Positions 34,956 to 43,923 of a stretch of DNA of 64,000 bases are shown here, piece by piece. This DNA comes from an uncultured Clostridia bacterium (GTDB lineage: Bacteria; Bacillota; Clostridia; Christensenellales; Borkfalkiaceae), in contig CALVLV010000007.1 in the NCBI GenBank assembly GCA_944341075.1, positions 1-64,000 of the forward strand. The letters are read 5' to 3'. The notes beneath the pieces were generated by a model. That model was given only the letters and a program-made list of their open reading frames with translations, did not search any database and was not told the DNA's origin. How positions within the stretch are numbered: position 1 is the first letter of the stretch; each line of letters opens with the position of its first letter. A program made the translations under genes and the position numbers.

Positions 34956-37142
34956 TTACAGCACGGGCGCAGAACTATGCCCGCGCGTAACGGCGCCGAG
35001 CATATCTTTCAATTTTTCCGCAGGCGCTCCTCCGCTCACTTCGCGCATAAAAGATGCGGCGTTCAGCAGAGTGCAGTCGTAAAGCCCGCCAAAACTGCCT
35101 TTATCGCAAAAAAGATTTGCGCAGTTGTAGAGTTCAAAGCGGCACAGCGAAGTCTGATACCGTCTTAGAGGAAATTTGCGCCCCGCCTCGTCGGTGAGGG
35201 TGTATCTTCCGCGCCTGTCGCATGCCGAACACGTTCTGCCGAACGGGCAATATACAAGATCCATTACTTTTATGCCGCCAGCAGTGAGACAGAATGCGTT
35301 TTTTGCAGAAAGCGCGGCACTTTCGCGCAGGGTGAGCTCCTTAGAAACACAGAAATACTGTGCATTTTCGGCGAGGAAAGAAGCCGAGATAGTATTTGAT
35401 ACATTGAAGCCGACACCTGCAAAGAGCGGCATGCCGAGTTCCGCGGCAAGCTCAAGCCCGTAAAAGCCCTCGCAGTAGATTCCGTCGAACAGGCGGGCCG
35501 CGCGTTTTATATCGTCTGTCTCCGCACCCGTAAGGTATGCGGGCAGATATAAAAATTTTTCCCCTGCAAAGTTATGAATAAGCGGTGAAATGTCGGCAGA
35601 ATAGTCCGCCGGCTTGAGTATGCCTATATCTGCGCTCACACCGCGCAGATCTGCAGCGACGACGGCAGTCATCGGGTTTTTATCTTTAAAAGGAGCGGGA
35701 ATGGCCACGTTCCCATCGTCCGGCCTTCTGCTTTCACCGCAGATATGGGCAATAAATGCCGAATACACTGCCCGCCTGAACGAGTTTAGCGCACCCATGC
35801 CAAGGTAGGGCCGTCCGCTTACCTCCGTTTTGCATATGTCTACTTTGAACGGAAGTTCGCCCACCTTTTTAAAGCAATCTGCTACATCTTCTTCGCCGAG
35901 AGGGCGGTTCTGCGCACACGAAAGTCGCTCTCCGCCGACGTATTCAAAGCCGTTGATATTCACGCGGGGAAAATCGCCTGTGACAAAGCATGCCGAAACG
36001 GCGACGTCGAGCAGCCGTTTTTTTGATACAAGGCGCGCATTGAGCTCGACATCGGTGGTTATAAATACCTTGTCGCCGTTTTTCAGGCGAACCGAGCTTC
36101 CCACATAAAAGCCGCCCTTACCTTCACCGTCATATACAGCGCCGCACAGCTCCACGCCGCCGCGCAGTATCTTGAACCCGTCGCCCCTTACAAACTTTTT
36201 ATCTGTAGGGCAGAAAAATCTGCCGCCGACGACCTTTACGGTGCCCACATATTCACCGATATGTCCCTGCACCGCCGAAGAAAGAAAGTTTTTATCCTGC
36301 CCGAAGGCAAGCCCCTTTGTATAGTTGCCGCGGTTGTAAGTGCGCCTGAGCGCAGATATATCTCCGCTGACGCCGCCAAGCAGGCTGCGGTAATGCCCTA
36401 CCGCCGCCGCAACATATTCCGGGCGGCGCATTCTGCCCTCTATCTTGAATGAGTATACGCCTGCATCCCTCAGTCTTACTATATCCTCGCCCACACTGAG
36501 GTCGGATGGCGAAAGCCTGTAGGCGCGCTCTTCAAAGCCGCGCCTGTCTATTGAATAGAGTTTTCTGCATGGCTGTTTGCACTTGCCCCTGTTGCCGCTG
36601 TTTCCGCCTGCAAAAGAGGAAAGATAGCACTGCCCCGAAAAGCATGTGCAAAGGGCGCCCTGAACAAACACCTCTGTCTCTATTATCTCAGTTATCTTTT
36701 TTATGTCTTCAAAAGCCGTCTCCCGCGCAAGTATCACGCGCGAAAAACCAAACTTTTTTGCAAGGCGCGCCCCGTATTCGTTGCACACGCCCGCCTGCGT
36801 GGAAAGGTGCAGCGTGATTTCGGGGAATACCTTGTGCACCGCCATGCCTATAAATATATCCTGAATTATAACGGCGGCAACACCTGTCTCCCATGCGCGC
36901 TTTACGGCGCCTAAAAAATCGGCAAGCTCATCCTGTTTTACAAGCGTATTCATCGCCACGTGCACCTTGACGCCGAACAGCGAAGCATAGCGAACTATCT
37001 CTTCAAGTTCGTCGTAGCCGAAGTTGTCCGCCGAGGAGCGGGCCGAAAACTGCTTTAAGCCAAGATATATTGCGTCTGCGCCGCTATTGATTGCGGCCAT
37101 TGCGCTGTTTTTATCCCCTGCAGGGGCAAGTATTTCACACAT
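34956..37142 (-). CDS. U32 family peptidase / tRNA-rRNA hydroxylation protein (RlhA-TrhP type)
   Basis: 728-residue U32 protein. N-terminal TIM-barrel-like part: MCEILAPAGDKNSAMAAINSG, then AIYLGLKQFSAR. The family signature is EVFVQGALCTCFSGQCYLSS...GNRGKCKQPCR, with clustered cysteines that could hold an Fe-S cluster. A second Cys set near the C-terminus is in YCPFGRTCSACDRRG. Relatives RlhA and TrhP hydroxylate RNA bases and others have collagenase activity; which applies is not shown. The start overlaps closely with the HAD gene (TAG-TATT-ATG). Confidence 0.88.
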   Translation of the reverse strand: MCEILAPAGDKNSAMAAINSGADAIYLGLKQFSARSSADNFGYDELEEIVRYASLFGVKVHVAMNTLVKQDELADFLGAVKRAWETGVAAVIIQDIFIGMAVHKVFPEITLHLSTQAGVCNEYGARLAKKFGFSRVILARETAFEDIKKITEIIETEVFVQGALCTCFSGQCYLSSFAGGNSGNRGKCKQPCRKLYSIDRRGFEERAYRLSPSDLSVGEDIVRLRDAGVYSFKIEGRMRRPEYVAAAVGHYRSLLGGVSGDISALRRTYNRGNYTKGLAFGQDKNFLSSAVQGHIGEYVGTVKVVGGRFFCPTDKKFVRGDGFKILRGGVELCGAVYDGEGKGGFYVGSSVRLKNGDKVFITTDVELNARLVSKKRLLDVAVSACFVTGDFPRVNINGFEYVGGERLSCAQNRPLGEEDVADCFKKVGELPFKVDICKTEVSGRPYLGMGALNSFRRAVYSAFIAHICGESRRPDDGNVAIPAPFKDKNPMTAVVAADLRGVSADIGILKPADYSADISPLIHNFAGEKFLYLPAYLTGAETDDIKRAARLFDGIYCEGFYGLELAAELGMPLFAGVGFNVSNTISASFLAENAQYFCVSKELTLRESAALSAKNAFCLTAGGIKVMDLVYCPFGRTCSACDRRGRYTLTDEAGRKFPLRRYQTSLCRFELYNCANLFCDKGSFGGLYDCTLLNAASFMREVSGGAPAEKLKDMLGAVTRGHSSAPVL

Positions 37143-37146
37143 AATA

Positions 37147-37971
37147 CTACGCAAGCCCGTATTTTTTTATCACATCGGCAACGCCGCCATCGTCGCACGA
37201 GGGGCAAACATCGTCGGCAAACGCCTTAAACTCTTCAACAGCGTTTGCAACGGCAATGCCTGTGCCCGCCGCCTTTATCATGGGCAGGTCGTTCAGGTTG
37301 TCGCCTATGGCAACGGTGCTTTCTGCAGGTATGTTGTAGTGGCCTGCTATAAACTTTAGCGCCTCCCCCTTGTCGTCCCCCTTGGGGGAAAGTTCCACGA
37401 GCACCGCCGCGCTGTAAGTAACTTCGAACCTTCCGCCGAATTTTTTGCACAGAAAATTATAGAGCGGGAGTTTTTTATCGGGAGGGACTATGCTTACTAT
37501 CTTCTGGCAGAACAGTTTGTTTTGCTTCACAAAGTCGCTCATTCTGCCGCTGAAATGCTTGGCTTTTATGCCCGTTATATCTTCGTACATGCATAGCATC
37601 TTGTTATCTGCGGGCATTGTGGTATAAAGTTTGTTGTCGGCGTAAACGTTTATCTCTTCCCCGCGCTCTTCAAGCGTGCGGCAGATCTCAACGGCGTCGT
37701 CGAGTTCAAACCCGCCGCAACGTATAAGCCTGCCACTCTCTATATCGGCTATAACGGTGCCCTGATATGCGGCCACAAGCCCCTTAAGCCCCAACGCGCG
37801 CACCTGCGGCAGTATGGAGGCGAGCATTCTGCCCGTGCATACGGCAAAAATGCCGCCCGCGGCGATATACTCGTCTATCGCATCTTTTACGCGCCCGGGA
37901 ACAGTCTGTCTTGTAGTAAGCAGCGTGCCGTCGAAATCAGAAATGATAAGTTTGTTCTTTATTCCGCTCAT
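37147..37971 (-). CDS. Cof-type HAD-superfamily phosphatase
   Basis: 274-residue HAD hydrolase of subfamily IIB. Motif I is SDFDGTLL (nucleophile Asp), motif II CTGR, and motif III/IV IGDNLNDLPMI. Such enzymes dephosphorylate sugar phosphates or flavin precursors; the substrate is unknown. ATG overlaps the uvrC stop (ATGA) and the stop is TAG, 4 bases before the U32 gene. Confidence 0.92.
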   Translation of the reverse strand: MSGIKNKLIISDFDGTLLTTRQTVPGRVKDAIDEYIAAGGIFAVCTGRMLASILPQVRALGLKGLVAAYQGTVIADIESGRLIRCGGFELDDAVEICRTLEERGEEINVYADNKLYTTMPADNKMLCMYEDITGIKAKHFSGRMSDFVKQNKLFCQKIVSIVPPDKKLPLYNFLCKKFGGRFEVTYSAAVLVELSPKGDDKGEALKFIAGHYNIPAESTVAIGDNLNDLPMIKAAGTGIAVANAVEEFKAFADDVCPSCDDGGVADVIKKYGLA

Positions 37972-39785
37972 AATTTTTCTTCAAAATAATCCTTTATGTT
38001 GCGCGCAAGCACGGGGCCGATGCCCTCTGTCTCCGCAAGTTCTTCAACGCTTGCGCCCATTATCTTGTCTATAGTGCCAAAGCGCGACATAAGCGCCATT
38101 CTCTTCTTTTTTCCTACCCCGTCTATCTCTGCAAGAACGCTTTCAAGATTCCTGCGCGAATGAAGGTTGCGGAAATATGTTATCGCAAAGCGGTGTGCCT
38201 CGTCCCTTATTCTCTGCAGCATTTTAAGCGCAAAGTCGCGGTGGTCTATTTTAACGCTCTCGTCTGCGGTCAAGGTGAACACCTCCTCTTCCCGCTTGGC
38301 AAGTGAGATGAGCTCTATCCCCGAAATACCCATATCGTCAAATATCTGCTTTACCGCCGAAAGCTGACCCTTGCCGCCATCTATGATTATAAGGTCTGGC
38401 TTTGGGAACCGCTCTTCTTCCTCTGTTCCCAGCTTAGACAGCCTGCGCATGAGCACTTCCTGCAGCGAGGCAAAGTCGTTTGCGCCCTCTACCGTTTTTA
38501 TGCGGAACCTGCGATAGCTGTTCCTGTCTGCCTCTCCGTCTATAAACACCACCATGGAACCGACCTTGTCCACGCCGCTTACGTTTGAAATATCGTAGCA
38601 CTCCATTCTGCGGGGATATTTTTCAAGCCCGAGTATGTTCTGCAGCCTTTTGCAGGCGTTTACAGTCATGTCGTCCTTGTGTTTTATCCTGTCTACCGAT
38701 TTTTCAAGATACTCGCGGGCGTTCTCCTGCGCCATGGCAAGCAGCTGCGCCTTTACGCCCTGCTTGGCAAATGTGATTTTAACAGATTTATCGTACTTTT
38801 CTTTAAAAAAGCCTTCAAGCAGCTCTCTCTCTCCCTCAAGGCAACTTTCGGTAATTATTTCGGATGGCGGCAGCCTGTCTGCATAGTACTGTGTAATAAA
38901 CTGCGAAAGTGCCTCGGCGTCTGAGGAATGTGCCTCCTCAAGGGCATAGCTTGTGCCGCCCTGCATTACGCCCTTGCGCGTTATAAGCACGTTTACGGCG
39001 GAATACAGGTTGTTTGTGGTATACGCTATGATATCGGCGTCAAGGAAGTTTGAAAGCGACGTTATTCTGCGCGCCTCGAGTTTTGAAAGCATTTCGAGCT
39101 TGTTGCGGTAATCGAGCGCAAGTTCAAAGTTTTCGCCTGCGGCGGCAGACATCATCTTCTGCTTTAAAAGTACCTCGCCGTCTTTATAATTGCCTTCAAG
39201 AAAGTTTATCGCCTTTTTTACGCATGCTGCATAATCTTCACGCGTGCACTTATGTGCACACGGAGCAAGGCATCTGCCTATATGGTAGTTGAGACATTCC
39301 CGCTTGGGCTTTTCGCCTATCTGTGTGTGACACAGCCTTACCTGAAAGGTAAGCTGAAGTATCTCAAGAATATCCTTATAGCTCACTCCTCCCATATACG
39401 GGCCGTAGTAGCGCGCGCCGTCCTTTTTTACCTTGCGGGTCACGCCGAACGTGGGAAATGCGTTGCGCATATCCACTTTAATATAGGGGTAGGTTTTGTC
39501 GTCCTTTAACAGAATGTTGTATTTTGGTTTATACTTTTTTATCAGGTTATTTTCAAGGGCTAGTGCGTCGCGCTCCGTCTTTGTTATGATATAGTTGAAA
39601 TCGGCGATATTTTCCACCATTCGCATTACCTTATCCGGCTTTGGCGAAGAGTGAAAATACTGCCGCACGCGGTTTTTGAGCACGCGCGCCTTGCCCACAT
39701 AGATGACGTTGGAGTATTTATCCAGCATTATATATACGCCGGGATTGTCCGGCAGAAGCTTTAATTTTTCCCTGATAATGTCCAT
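37968..39785 (-). CDS. uvrC: Excinuclease ABC subunit C
   Basis: 605-residue nuclease making both incisions in nucleotide excision repair. It has the GIY-YIG domain (PGVYIMLDKYSNVIYVGKA, residues 14-32), a Cys cluster CLNYHIGRCLAPC, a UVR motif near 205, the RNase H-like endonuclease region (CYDISNVSGVDKVGSMV) and C-terminal helix-hairpin-helix (SVEELAETEGIGPVLA). The start at 39785 is chosen for family agreement; GGAAAAG is a weak site. It leads the uvrC-HAD-U32-mutS2 run and is separate from uvrBA. Confidence 0.96.
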   Translation of the reverse strand: MDIIREKLKLLPDNPGVYIMLDKYSNVIYVGKARVLKNRVRQYFHSSPKPDKVMRMVENIADFNYIITKTERDALALENNLIKKYKPKYNILLKDDKTYPYIKVDMRNAFPTFGVTRKVKKDGARYYGPYMGGVSYKDILEILQLTFQVRLCHTQIGEKPKRECLNYHIGRCLAPCAHKCTREDYAACVKKAINFLEGNYKDGEVLLKQKMMSAAAGENFELALDYRNKLEMLSKLEARRITSLSNFLDADIIAYTTNNLYSAVNVLITRKGVMQGGTSYALEEAHSSDAEALSQFITQYYADRLPPSEIITESCLEGERELLEGFFKEKYDKSVKITFAKQGVKAQLLAMAQENAREYLEKSVDRIKHKDDMTVNACKRLQNILGLEKYPRRMECYDISNVSGVDKVGSMVVFIDGEADRNSYRRFRIKTVEGANDFASLQEVLMRRLSKLGTEEEERFPKPDLIIIDGGKGQLSAVKQIFDDMGISGIELISLAKREEEVFTLTADESVKIDHRDFALKMLQRIRDEAHRFAITYFRNLHSRRNLESVLAEIDGVGKKKRMALMSRFGTIDKIMGASVEELAETEGIGPVLARNIKDYFEEKL

Positions 39786-39812
39786 GATTCTTTTCCGCTG
39801 AAGTTCCTGTTT

Positions 39813-39842
39813 ATTATACCACATTAAGGCGCATATTTGCAA
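39813..39842 (-). promoter_or_regulatory. Promoter of uvrC
   Basis: TTGCAA (39842-39837), 18 bases, TATAAT (39818-39813). Confidence 0.65.
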
Positions 39843-39870
39843 TATTTAACTGCGATAAATACAGCAAAAA

Positions 39871-39890
39871 GGCGCGGTTTTACCCGCACC
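39871..39890 (-). terminator. Terminator of the ArsR gene
   Basis: GGTGCGG-GTAAAA-CCGCGCC followed by TTTTTGC on the minus strand. Confidence 0.78.
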
Positions 39891-39933
39891 TTTTTTTAAG
39901 AACAATATTTAAAGTGCCGCCGTAACAGCCTGT

Positions 39934-40287
39934 TCAGCAACCGAGAAACTCCACGCCCTTGAGCATGACGTCGTTGACGATATCGTTTACAAGGCTGTAA
40001 AAGATTATTTTGCCGTACCGCTCGCACTTTACTATGCCCAGGTTCTTCAAAAGCCTGAGCTGGTGCGAAACTGTAGTCTGATTTATGCCCAGCACCCTTG
40101 AAAGGTCTGTAACGCACATCTCCGATATGGCCAACGCCGAAAGCATGCGCACGCGCGTACTGTCGGCAAACACCGAAAAAAAGCACACTATGCTGTCCAG
40201 CACGTCGCCTTCGGGCACGTACTCCTTTATTAGCTCCTTTGTGCGCCTGTCAAGCAACATCATGTCCTGTTCTATCACATCCTGCAT
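39934..40287 (-). CDS. ArsR/SmtB-family metal-responsive repressor
   Basis: 117-residue winged-helix repressor. The recognition helix region MCVTDLSRVLGINQTTVSHQLRLLKNLGIV is typical. The classical alpha-3 metal site ELCVCDL is reduced to MCVTDL with one Cys; another Cys lies at the extreme C-terminus (FLGC), so the sensing site may differ. It lies downstream of the copper ATPase with its own promoter (TTGACA-18-TATAAT, 40362-40333). Copper ATPases in Bacillota are usually controlled by CsoR or CopY, so whether it regulates copA is an inference. Confidence 0.88.
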   Translation of the reverse strand: MQDVIEQDMMLLDRRTKELIKEYVPEGDVLDSIVCFFSVFADSTRVRMLSALAISEMCVTDLSRVLGINQTTVSHQLRLLKNLGIVKCERYGKIIFYSLVNDIVNDVMLKGVEFLGC

Positions 40288-40332
40288 ACCGTCACCCCCC
40301 GTCTTAAGGCGGCCATCGCCGCATCTGTTTCA

Positions 40333-40362
40333 ATTATAATGCGACGTATGCTGATATGTCAA
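40333..40362 (-). promoter_or_regulatory. Promoter of the ArsR gene
   Basis: TTGACA (40362-40357), 18 bases, TATAAT (40338-40333); the spacer could hold the repressor's own operator. Confidence 0.65.
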
Positions 40363-40455
40363 AGTGTAATATTGGCGCATGCTGTCTTGTATTATATAAC
40401 TTTGTCGTTTAACAATTTTTCTTCCGCTAACACATTAGCAAACTGAATAAAAACG

Positions 40456-40671
40456 TTACTTTACCTGAATATCCGTAACGGTGTAGCCCGCGTCGGTCAC
40501 TACCTTTTTTATCTCCTCTTCAGAGAGCTGCTCGCGACTGCGCAGAACGGCGAGGTTCTTTTTCAGCTTTACGTCGGCGCTCACCACGCCGCTCACGGCC
40601 GAAAGGGCATTTTCAACACGCTTTGCGCAGTGATCGCAACACATGCCGTCTATATTTACTATAGTCTTCAT
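40456..40671 (-). CDS. Possible separately translated CopZ-like chaperone from inside copA
   Basis: An in-frame ATG at 40671 inside copA follows GGAGG (40684-40680) with an ideal 8-base spacing. Starting there gives a 71-residue protein, MKTIVNIDGMCCDHC onward, the size and form of a free CopZ/HMA copper chaperone. The site may be a relic of a once separate copZ gene now fused to copA by loss of the copA stop, or it may still be used so that both pump and chaperone come from one reading frame. Confidence 0.5.
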   Translation of the reverse strand: MKTIVNIDGMCCDHCAKRVENALSAVSGVVSADVKLKKNLAVLRSREQLSEEEIKKVVTDAGYTVTDIQVK

Positions 40672-42993
40672 ATAACCATCCTCCACAGATTTTTCAGTAT
40701 TTTTTTCTTCACAGCCCTGCACGCCGTTATCCCATGCGGAACACTGAACGGCGCAGACAGTCTCGCGCTTGTGGCGCTTATTTTTAAAGCGCAGCAGTCT
40801 GAGCGCGTTGAACACCACAAACAGCGAGCTCAGACACATGCACAGCGCCGCCCACATGGGATTGAATTCAAAGTTTGCCCAGGCAAACACACCCGCCGCA
40901 ACGGGGATCATTATAACATTGTATATGAACGCCCAGAAAAGATTTTCCTTTATGTTGCGCACGGTGGCTTTGGAAAGTTCGAACATATCGTCAAGCGTGC
41001 GCAGATCTTCGCTTACAAGCACCACATCGGCAGAATCTATTGCCACGTCGGTGCCGCTGCCTATGGCTATGCCCACGTCGGCCTGCTTAAGTGCGGGCGA
41101 GTCGTTTATGCCGTCGCCCACCATTGCAACAAAGCCCCCCACCTGCTGAAGGTTAGTTACCGCGCGCAATTTGTCTTCGGGCATCACCTCAGACATAAAG
41201 TCGTCTATTCCCACGCTGTCAGCAATAGCCCTGGCGGTATTCTCCTCGTCGCCGGTCAGCATGGCGACGCGCATCTTCCTGTCCTTAAGAAGGGAAACAG
41301 CCTCCTTGCTGCCTTCCTTCAGGGTATCGGCAACAGCTATCAGGGCGAGAACCTTTTTTTCGTCGGCAAGATAGATGACCGTCTTGCCTTGTCCGGAAAG
41401 TTCAAGCGCAGTATGCTTTACGTCGGCAGAGATCTTGACCCCGGCCAGAAGTTTTTCATTGCCTAACAGATATTTTTTGCCGTTTGTCACCGCTACAGCG
41501 CCCTTGCCGACGATATATTCGAACGACTGCGTAGGCTCGCCTTCATGCACGTAGTCTACAATGCACTTTGCCAACGGATGGTTGGAATTTTTTTCTATGC
41601 CGCAGGCGACGGACAGCGCCTTCTGCTCGTCAATGCCAAACGTCACTACGTCTGTGACCCTCGGCTTGCCCTCGGTAAGCGTGGCGGTTTTATCGAGAAG
41701 CACGGCATTCACGTCGCATACCTTCTGCAAACTCTCGGCATCCTTATAGAGTATGCCAAGCGAAGCCGCCTTGCCTGTCGCCGTCATTATTGCAACGGGC
41801 GTAGCAAGGCCGAGCGCACACGGGCAGGAAACGACAAGCACGCTTATGGCATATTTTATACTGTGATCGGGGTTGAAACCGCCGTCGATTATAAGCCATA
41901 CCGCGAATGTTATAAGTGCAATGGCGGTGACCGCGGGCACAAACACGCCCGCCACTTTGTCGGCAAACTTCTGTATGGGCGGCTTTGAGGCACCCGCCTC
42001 GCGCACCATCTTTACTATCTTGGAAAGAGTTGTGTCGACGCCTATTTTCTGCGCGCGCATGCGGATCACGCCGCTCTTGTTGAGCGCAGCCGAAGTGACC
42101 GTATCGCCTACGGTAACCTCAACGGGCAGGCTTTCGCCTGTTATCGCAGACTTGTCTACGAATGTGCTGCCCTCTGTTATAACGCCGTCTACGGGGATAT
42201 ATTCACCCTGTTTTACCACAAGGATATCGCCGACGGCGACCTGGGATACAGGTACCTCTACAAGCTCTCCGTCTACCACTTTGGTAACTTTATCGGGCGC
42301 GAGCTTCAAAAGCTTTTCTATCTCGCTTCCGGTGCGGCGCTTGGACTTCTCTTCAAGCCATTTTCCTACGGTGACAAGCGTAAGAATGGTTGCCGCCGAT
42401 TCAAAATACAGGCTGTTCATAGTGTATTCGTGCGCAGCCTCGGAATTTGGCGACACGAATATCAGGATCATTATAACAAACGAGTAAATAAAGGAAACCC
42501 CTGCACCGAGAGCGACAAGAGTATCCATATTTGGCACTTTTTTAAACAGTGCCTTTGCCCCGCTTGTGAAAAATCTGAAGTTTATACCTATTATCACCGC
42601 CGAAAGAATGCATTGGTAAAAGGCAAACCACTGCGGGTTTAAAGAGGGATCCAAAAGCCCTATCGGCAGACCGATCATGTGCCCCATTGACACATATAAC
42701 AACGGAATCAGCAAGCACACCGAAACAATAAGGCAGACGAGCATCTTTTTATCCTGCGCGTCCTGCTTGCCATCGGGGACTTCACCTTCATTGAATATCC
42801 CGTAGCCGAGCGACCTGACGACTTCGAATATCTGCCCTTCGGTAACGGCAGTTTCATCGAAGTCAACATACATGGACTTGGCCATAAGGCTGACTTCTAC
42901 CCTGTTGACCCCCTCCATTTTGCCGACTACACGCTCTATGCCGGAAGAACATGCCGAACATGTCATGCCGGTCACGGCATATGTTTTATTCAC
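40456..42993 (-). CDS. copA: Copper-exporting P1B-type ATPase with N- and C-terminal HMA domains
   Basis: 845-residue copper pump. The N-terminal HMA domain has GMTCSAC (Cys 12 and 15). The membrane CPC motif is SCPCALGLATP, the phosphorylation site DKTATLTEG, and the hinge GDGINDSPAL; HP is in SNHPLAKC. After the last helices (ending around RLLRFKNKRHK) a ~35-residue Cys-containing linker joins a second HMA domain, residues 775-845, with GMCCDHC. CopA normally has its HMA domains at the N-terminus only, so the tail looks like a fused CopZ chaperone. The start is GTG with AGAGGTG upstream. Confidence 0.95.
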   Translation of the reverse strand: MNKTYAVTGMTCSACSSGIERVVGKMEGVNRVEVSLMAKSMYVDFDETAVTEGQIFEVVRSLGYGIFNEGEVPDGKQDAQDKKMLVCLIVSVCLLIPLLYVSMGHMIGLPIGLLDPSLNPQWFAFYQCILSAVIIGINFRFFTSGAKALFKKVPNMDTLVALGAGVSFIYSFVIMILIFVSPNSEAAHEYTMNSLYFESAATILTLVTVGKWLEEKSKRRTGSEIEKLLKLAPDKVTKVVDGELVEVPVSQVAVGDILVVKQGEYIPVDGVITEGSTFVDKSAITGESLPVEVTVGDTVTSAALNKSGVIRMRAQKIGVDTTLSKIVKMVREAGASKPPIQKFADKVAGVFVPAVTAIALITFAVWLIIDGGFNPDHSIKYAISVLVVSCPCALGLATPVAIMTATGKAASLGILYKDAESLQKVCDVNAVLLDKTATLTEGKPRVTDVVTFGIDEQKALSVACGIEKNSNHPLAKCIVDYVHEGEPTQSFEYIVGKGAVAVTNGKKYLLGNEKLLAGVKISADVKHTALELSGQGKTVIYLADEKKVLALIAVADTLKEGSKEAVSLLKDRKMRVAMLTGDEENTARAIADSVGIDDFMSEVMPEDKLRAVTNLQQVGGFVAMVGDGINDSPALKQADVGIAIGSGTDVAIDSADVVLVSEDLRTLDDMFELSKATVRNIKENLFWAFIYNVIMIPVAAGVFAWANFEFNPMWAALCMCLSSLFVVFNALRLLRFKNKRHKRETVCAVQCSAWDNGVQGCEEKNTEKSVEDGYMKTIVNIDGMCCDHCAKRVENALSAVSGVVSADVKLKKNLAVLRSREQLSEEEIKKVVTDAGYTVTDIQVK

Positions 42994-43032
42994 AAAACAC
43001 CTCTTTAATTCCTACTTTTTTTATATGATTTA

Positions 43033-43061
43033 ATTATAACCTTCCATAACGCCCTTGTCAA
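43033..43061 (-). promoter_or_regulatory. Promoter of copA
   Basis: TTGACA (43061-43056), 17 bases, TATAAT (43038-43033). Confidence 0.85.
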
Positions 43062-43136
43062 ATAATTACGGCACAATTTTTATGCAAACAAAGGCAGACA
43101 TACAACGCAACCCGACAGAAAAAAACCAATAAAAAA

Positions 43137-43200
43137 GCGACCTGCACAAAGCAGACCGCATAAATGTTCAACGACAAAACGGGCTGCCATAAAGCAGCCC
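43137..43200 (-). terminator. Tandem terminators after rpmF
   Basis: First hairpin GGGCTGC-loop-GCAGCCC (43200-43181), then GCGGTCTGC-TTTGT-GCAGGTCGC (43159-43137) followed by TTTTTTATT. Confidence 0.8.
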
Positions 43201-43225
43201 GCCAAATTGCCTGACTTTTATAAAT

Positions 43226-43414
43226 TTACGCCTTTTTTTCCTTTTCGGGAATAACTTCAACTTTGTCGTAATAGCCGCACTTGCCGCAAACCCTGTGCGC
43301 CTGCATCAGAGCGTGGCAATGAGGGCATTCCACAAGCGTGGGCGCCGAAGCCTTATAGTTTGCAAACCTTTTGTTGGTTCTGCTCTTAGATTGTTTTCCC
43401 TTGGGTACTGCCAT
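43226..43414 (-). CDS. rpmF: Ribosomal protein bL32 (zinc-binding form)
   Basis: 62-residue large-subunit protein with start MAVPKGKQSKSRTNKR. A zinc ribbon is complete (CPHC and CGKC), so this is the zinc-containing paralogue type. It follows the DUF177 gene by 26 bases, the conserved pairing in bacteria. Confidence 0.96.
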   Translation of the reverse strand: MAVPKGKQSKSRTNKRFANYKASAPTLVECPHCHALMQAHRVCGKCGYYDKVEVIPEKEKKA

Positions 43415-43440
43415 ATTCTACACCTCTTTTTACTTTCTTC

Positions 43441-43848
43441 TTACTCTTTATTATAATCTATTCCTTTGCAATCATCGCGGCACAGCAGCACCTGCGGCTG
43501 ACTGAACAGAACAGCATCGTTTACGGCAGTGGTAAGATCCAGTTTAAAGCCGTTATACGAATAATTTTCGCCGTCGTCTTCGGGAAGGAATAAAACTTCG
43601 CACTCGTATTCCACCTGCTTTTTTGCAGGTTCAAGGCAATATGAGCACTGACCGCACAGAAGATAGCCGAGCCTTAGCAAGATACCTACGGAATCGTCCG
43701 CATAAATTTCGTACTCCCCCTCTACCTGTACTTTGCCCTGTATGCGGGCAGAGGGAAGAAGGACAAGCTCTTCGGGGCAGTCGTATTCAAACGAAAAACT
43801 GCCGCGGTAATTTTTTAAAGCTATCTGCCTTGCTACGTCAATGATCAT
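43441..43848 (-). CDS. DUF177/YceD family protein
   Basis: 135-residue YceD-like protein, encoded next to rpmF as in most bacteria and linked to 23S rRNA accumulation. Conserved core GYLLCGQCSYCLEPAKKQVEYE, and later CRDDC, giving possible metal-binding cysteines. It has its own consensus promoter, so the pair forms a small operon. Confidence 0.9.
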   Translation of the reverse strand: MIIDVARQIALKNYRGSFSFEYDCPEELVLLPSARIQGKVQVEGEYEIYADDSVGILLRLGYLLCGQCSYCLEPAKKQVEYECEVLFLPEDDGENYSYNGFKLDLTTAVNDAVLFSQPQVLLCRDDCKGIDYNKE

Positions 43849-43866
43849 ACCGAAACCGACTATGCA

Positions 43867-43895
43867 ATTATATTATATAGCTGTATGTTTGTCAA
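43867..43895 (-). promoter_or_regulatory. Promoter of DUF177-rpmF
   Basis: TTGACA (43895-43890), 17 bases, TATAAT (43872-43867). Confidence 0.85.
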
Positions 43896-43923
43896 CTTAT
43901 TTTGTAAACGGGCAGACAATTTT

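Noticed and set aside
38600..39300. Copies of GCATAGTAC as part of a dispersed repeat
   Set aside because: Instances in coding regions follow Tyr-Ala or similar codons; only the longer TATGCCACGCATA core was kept.
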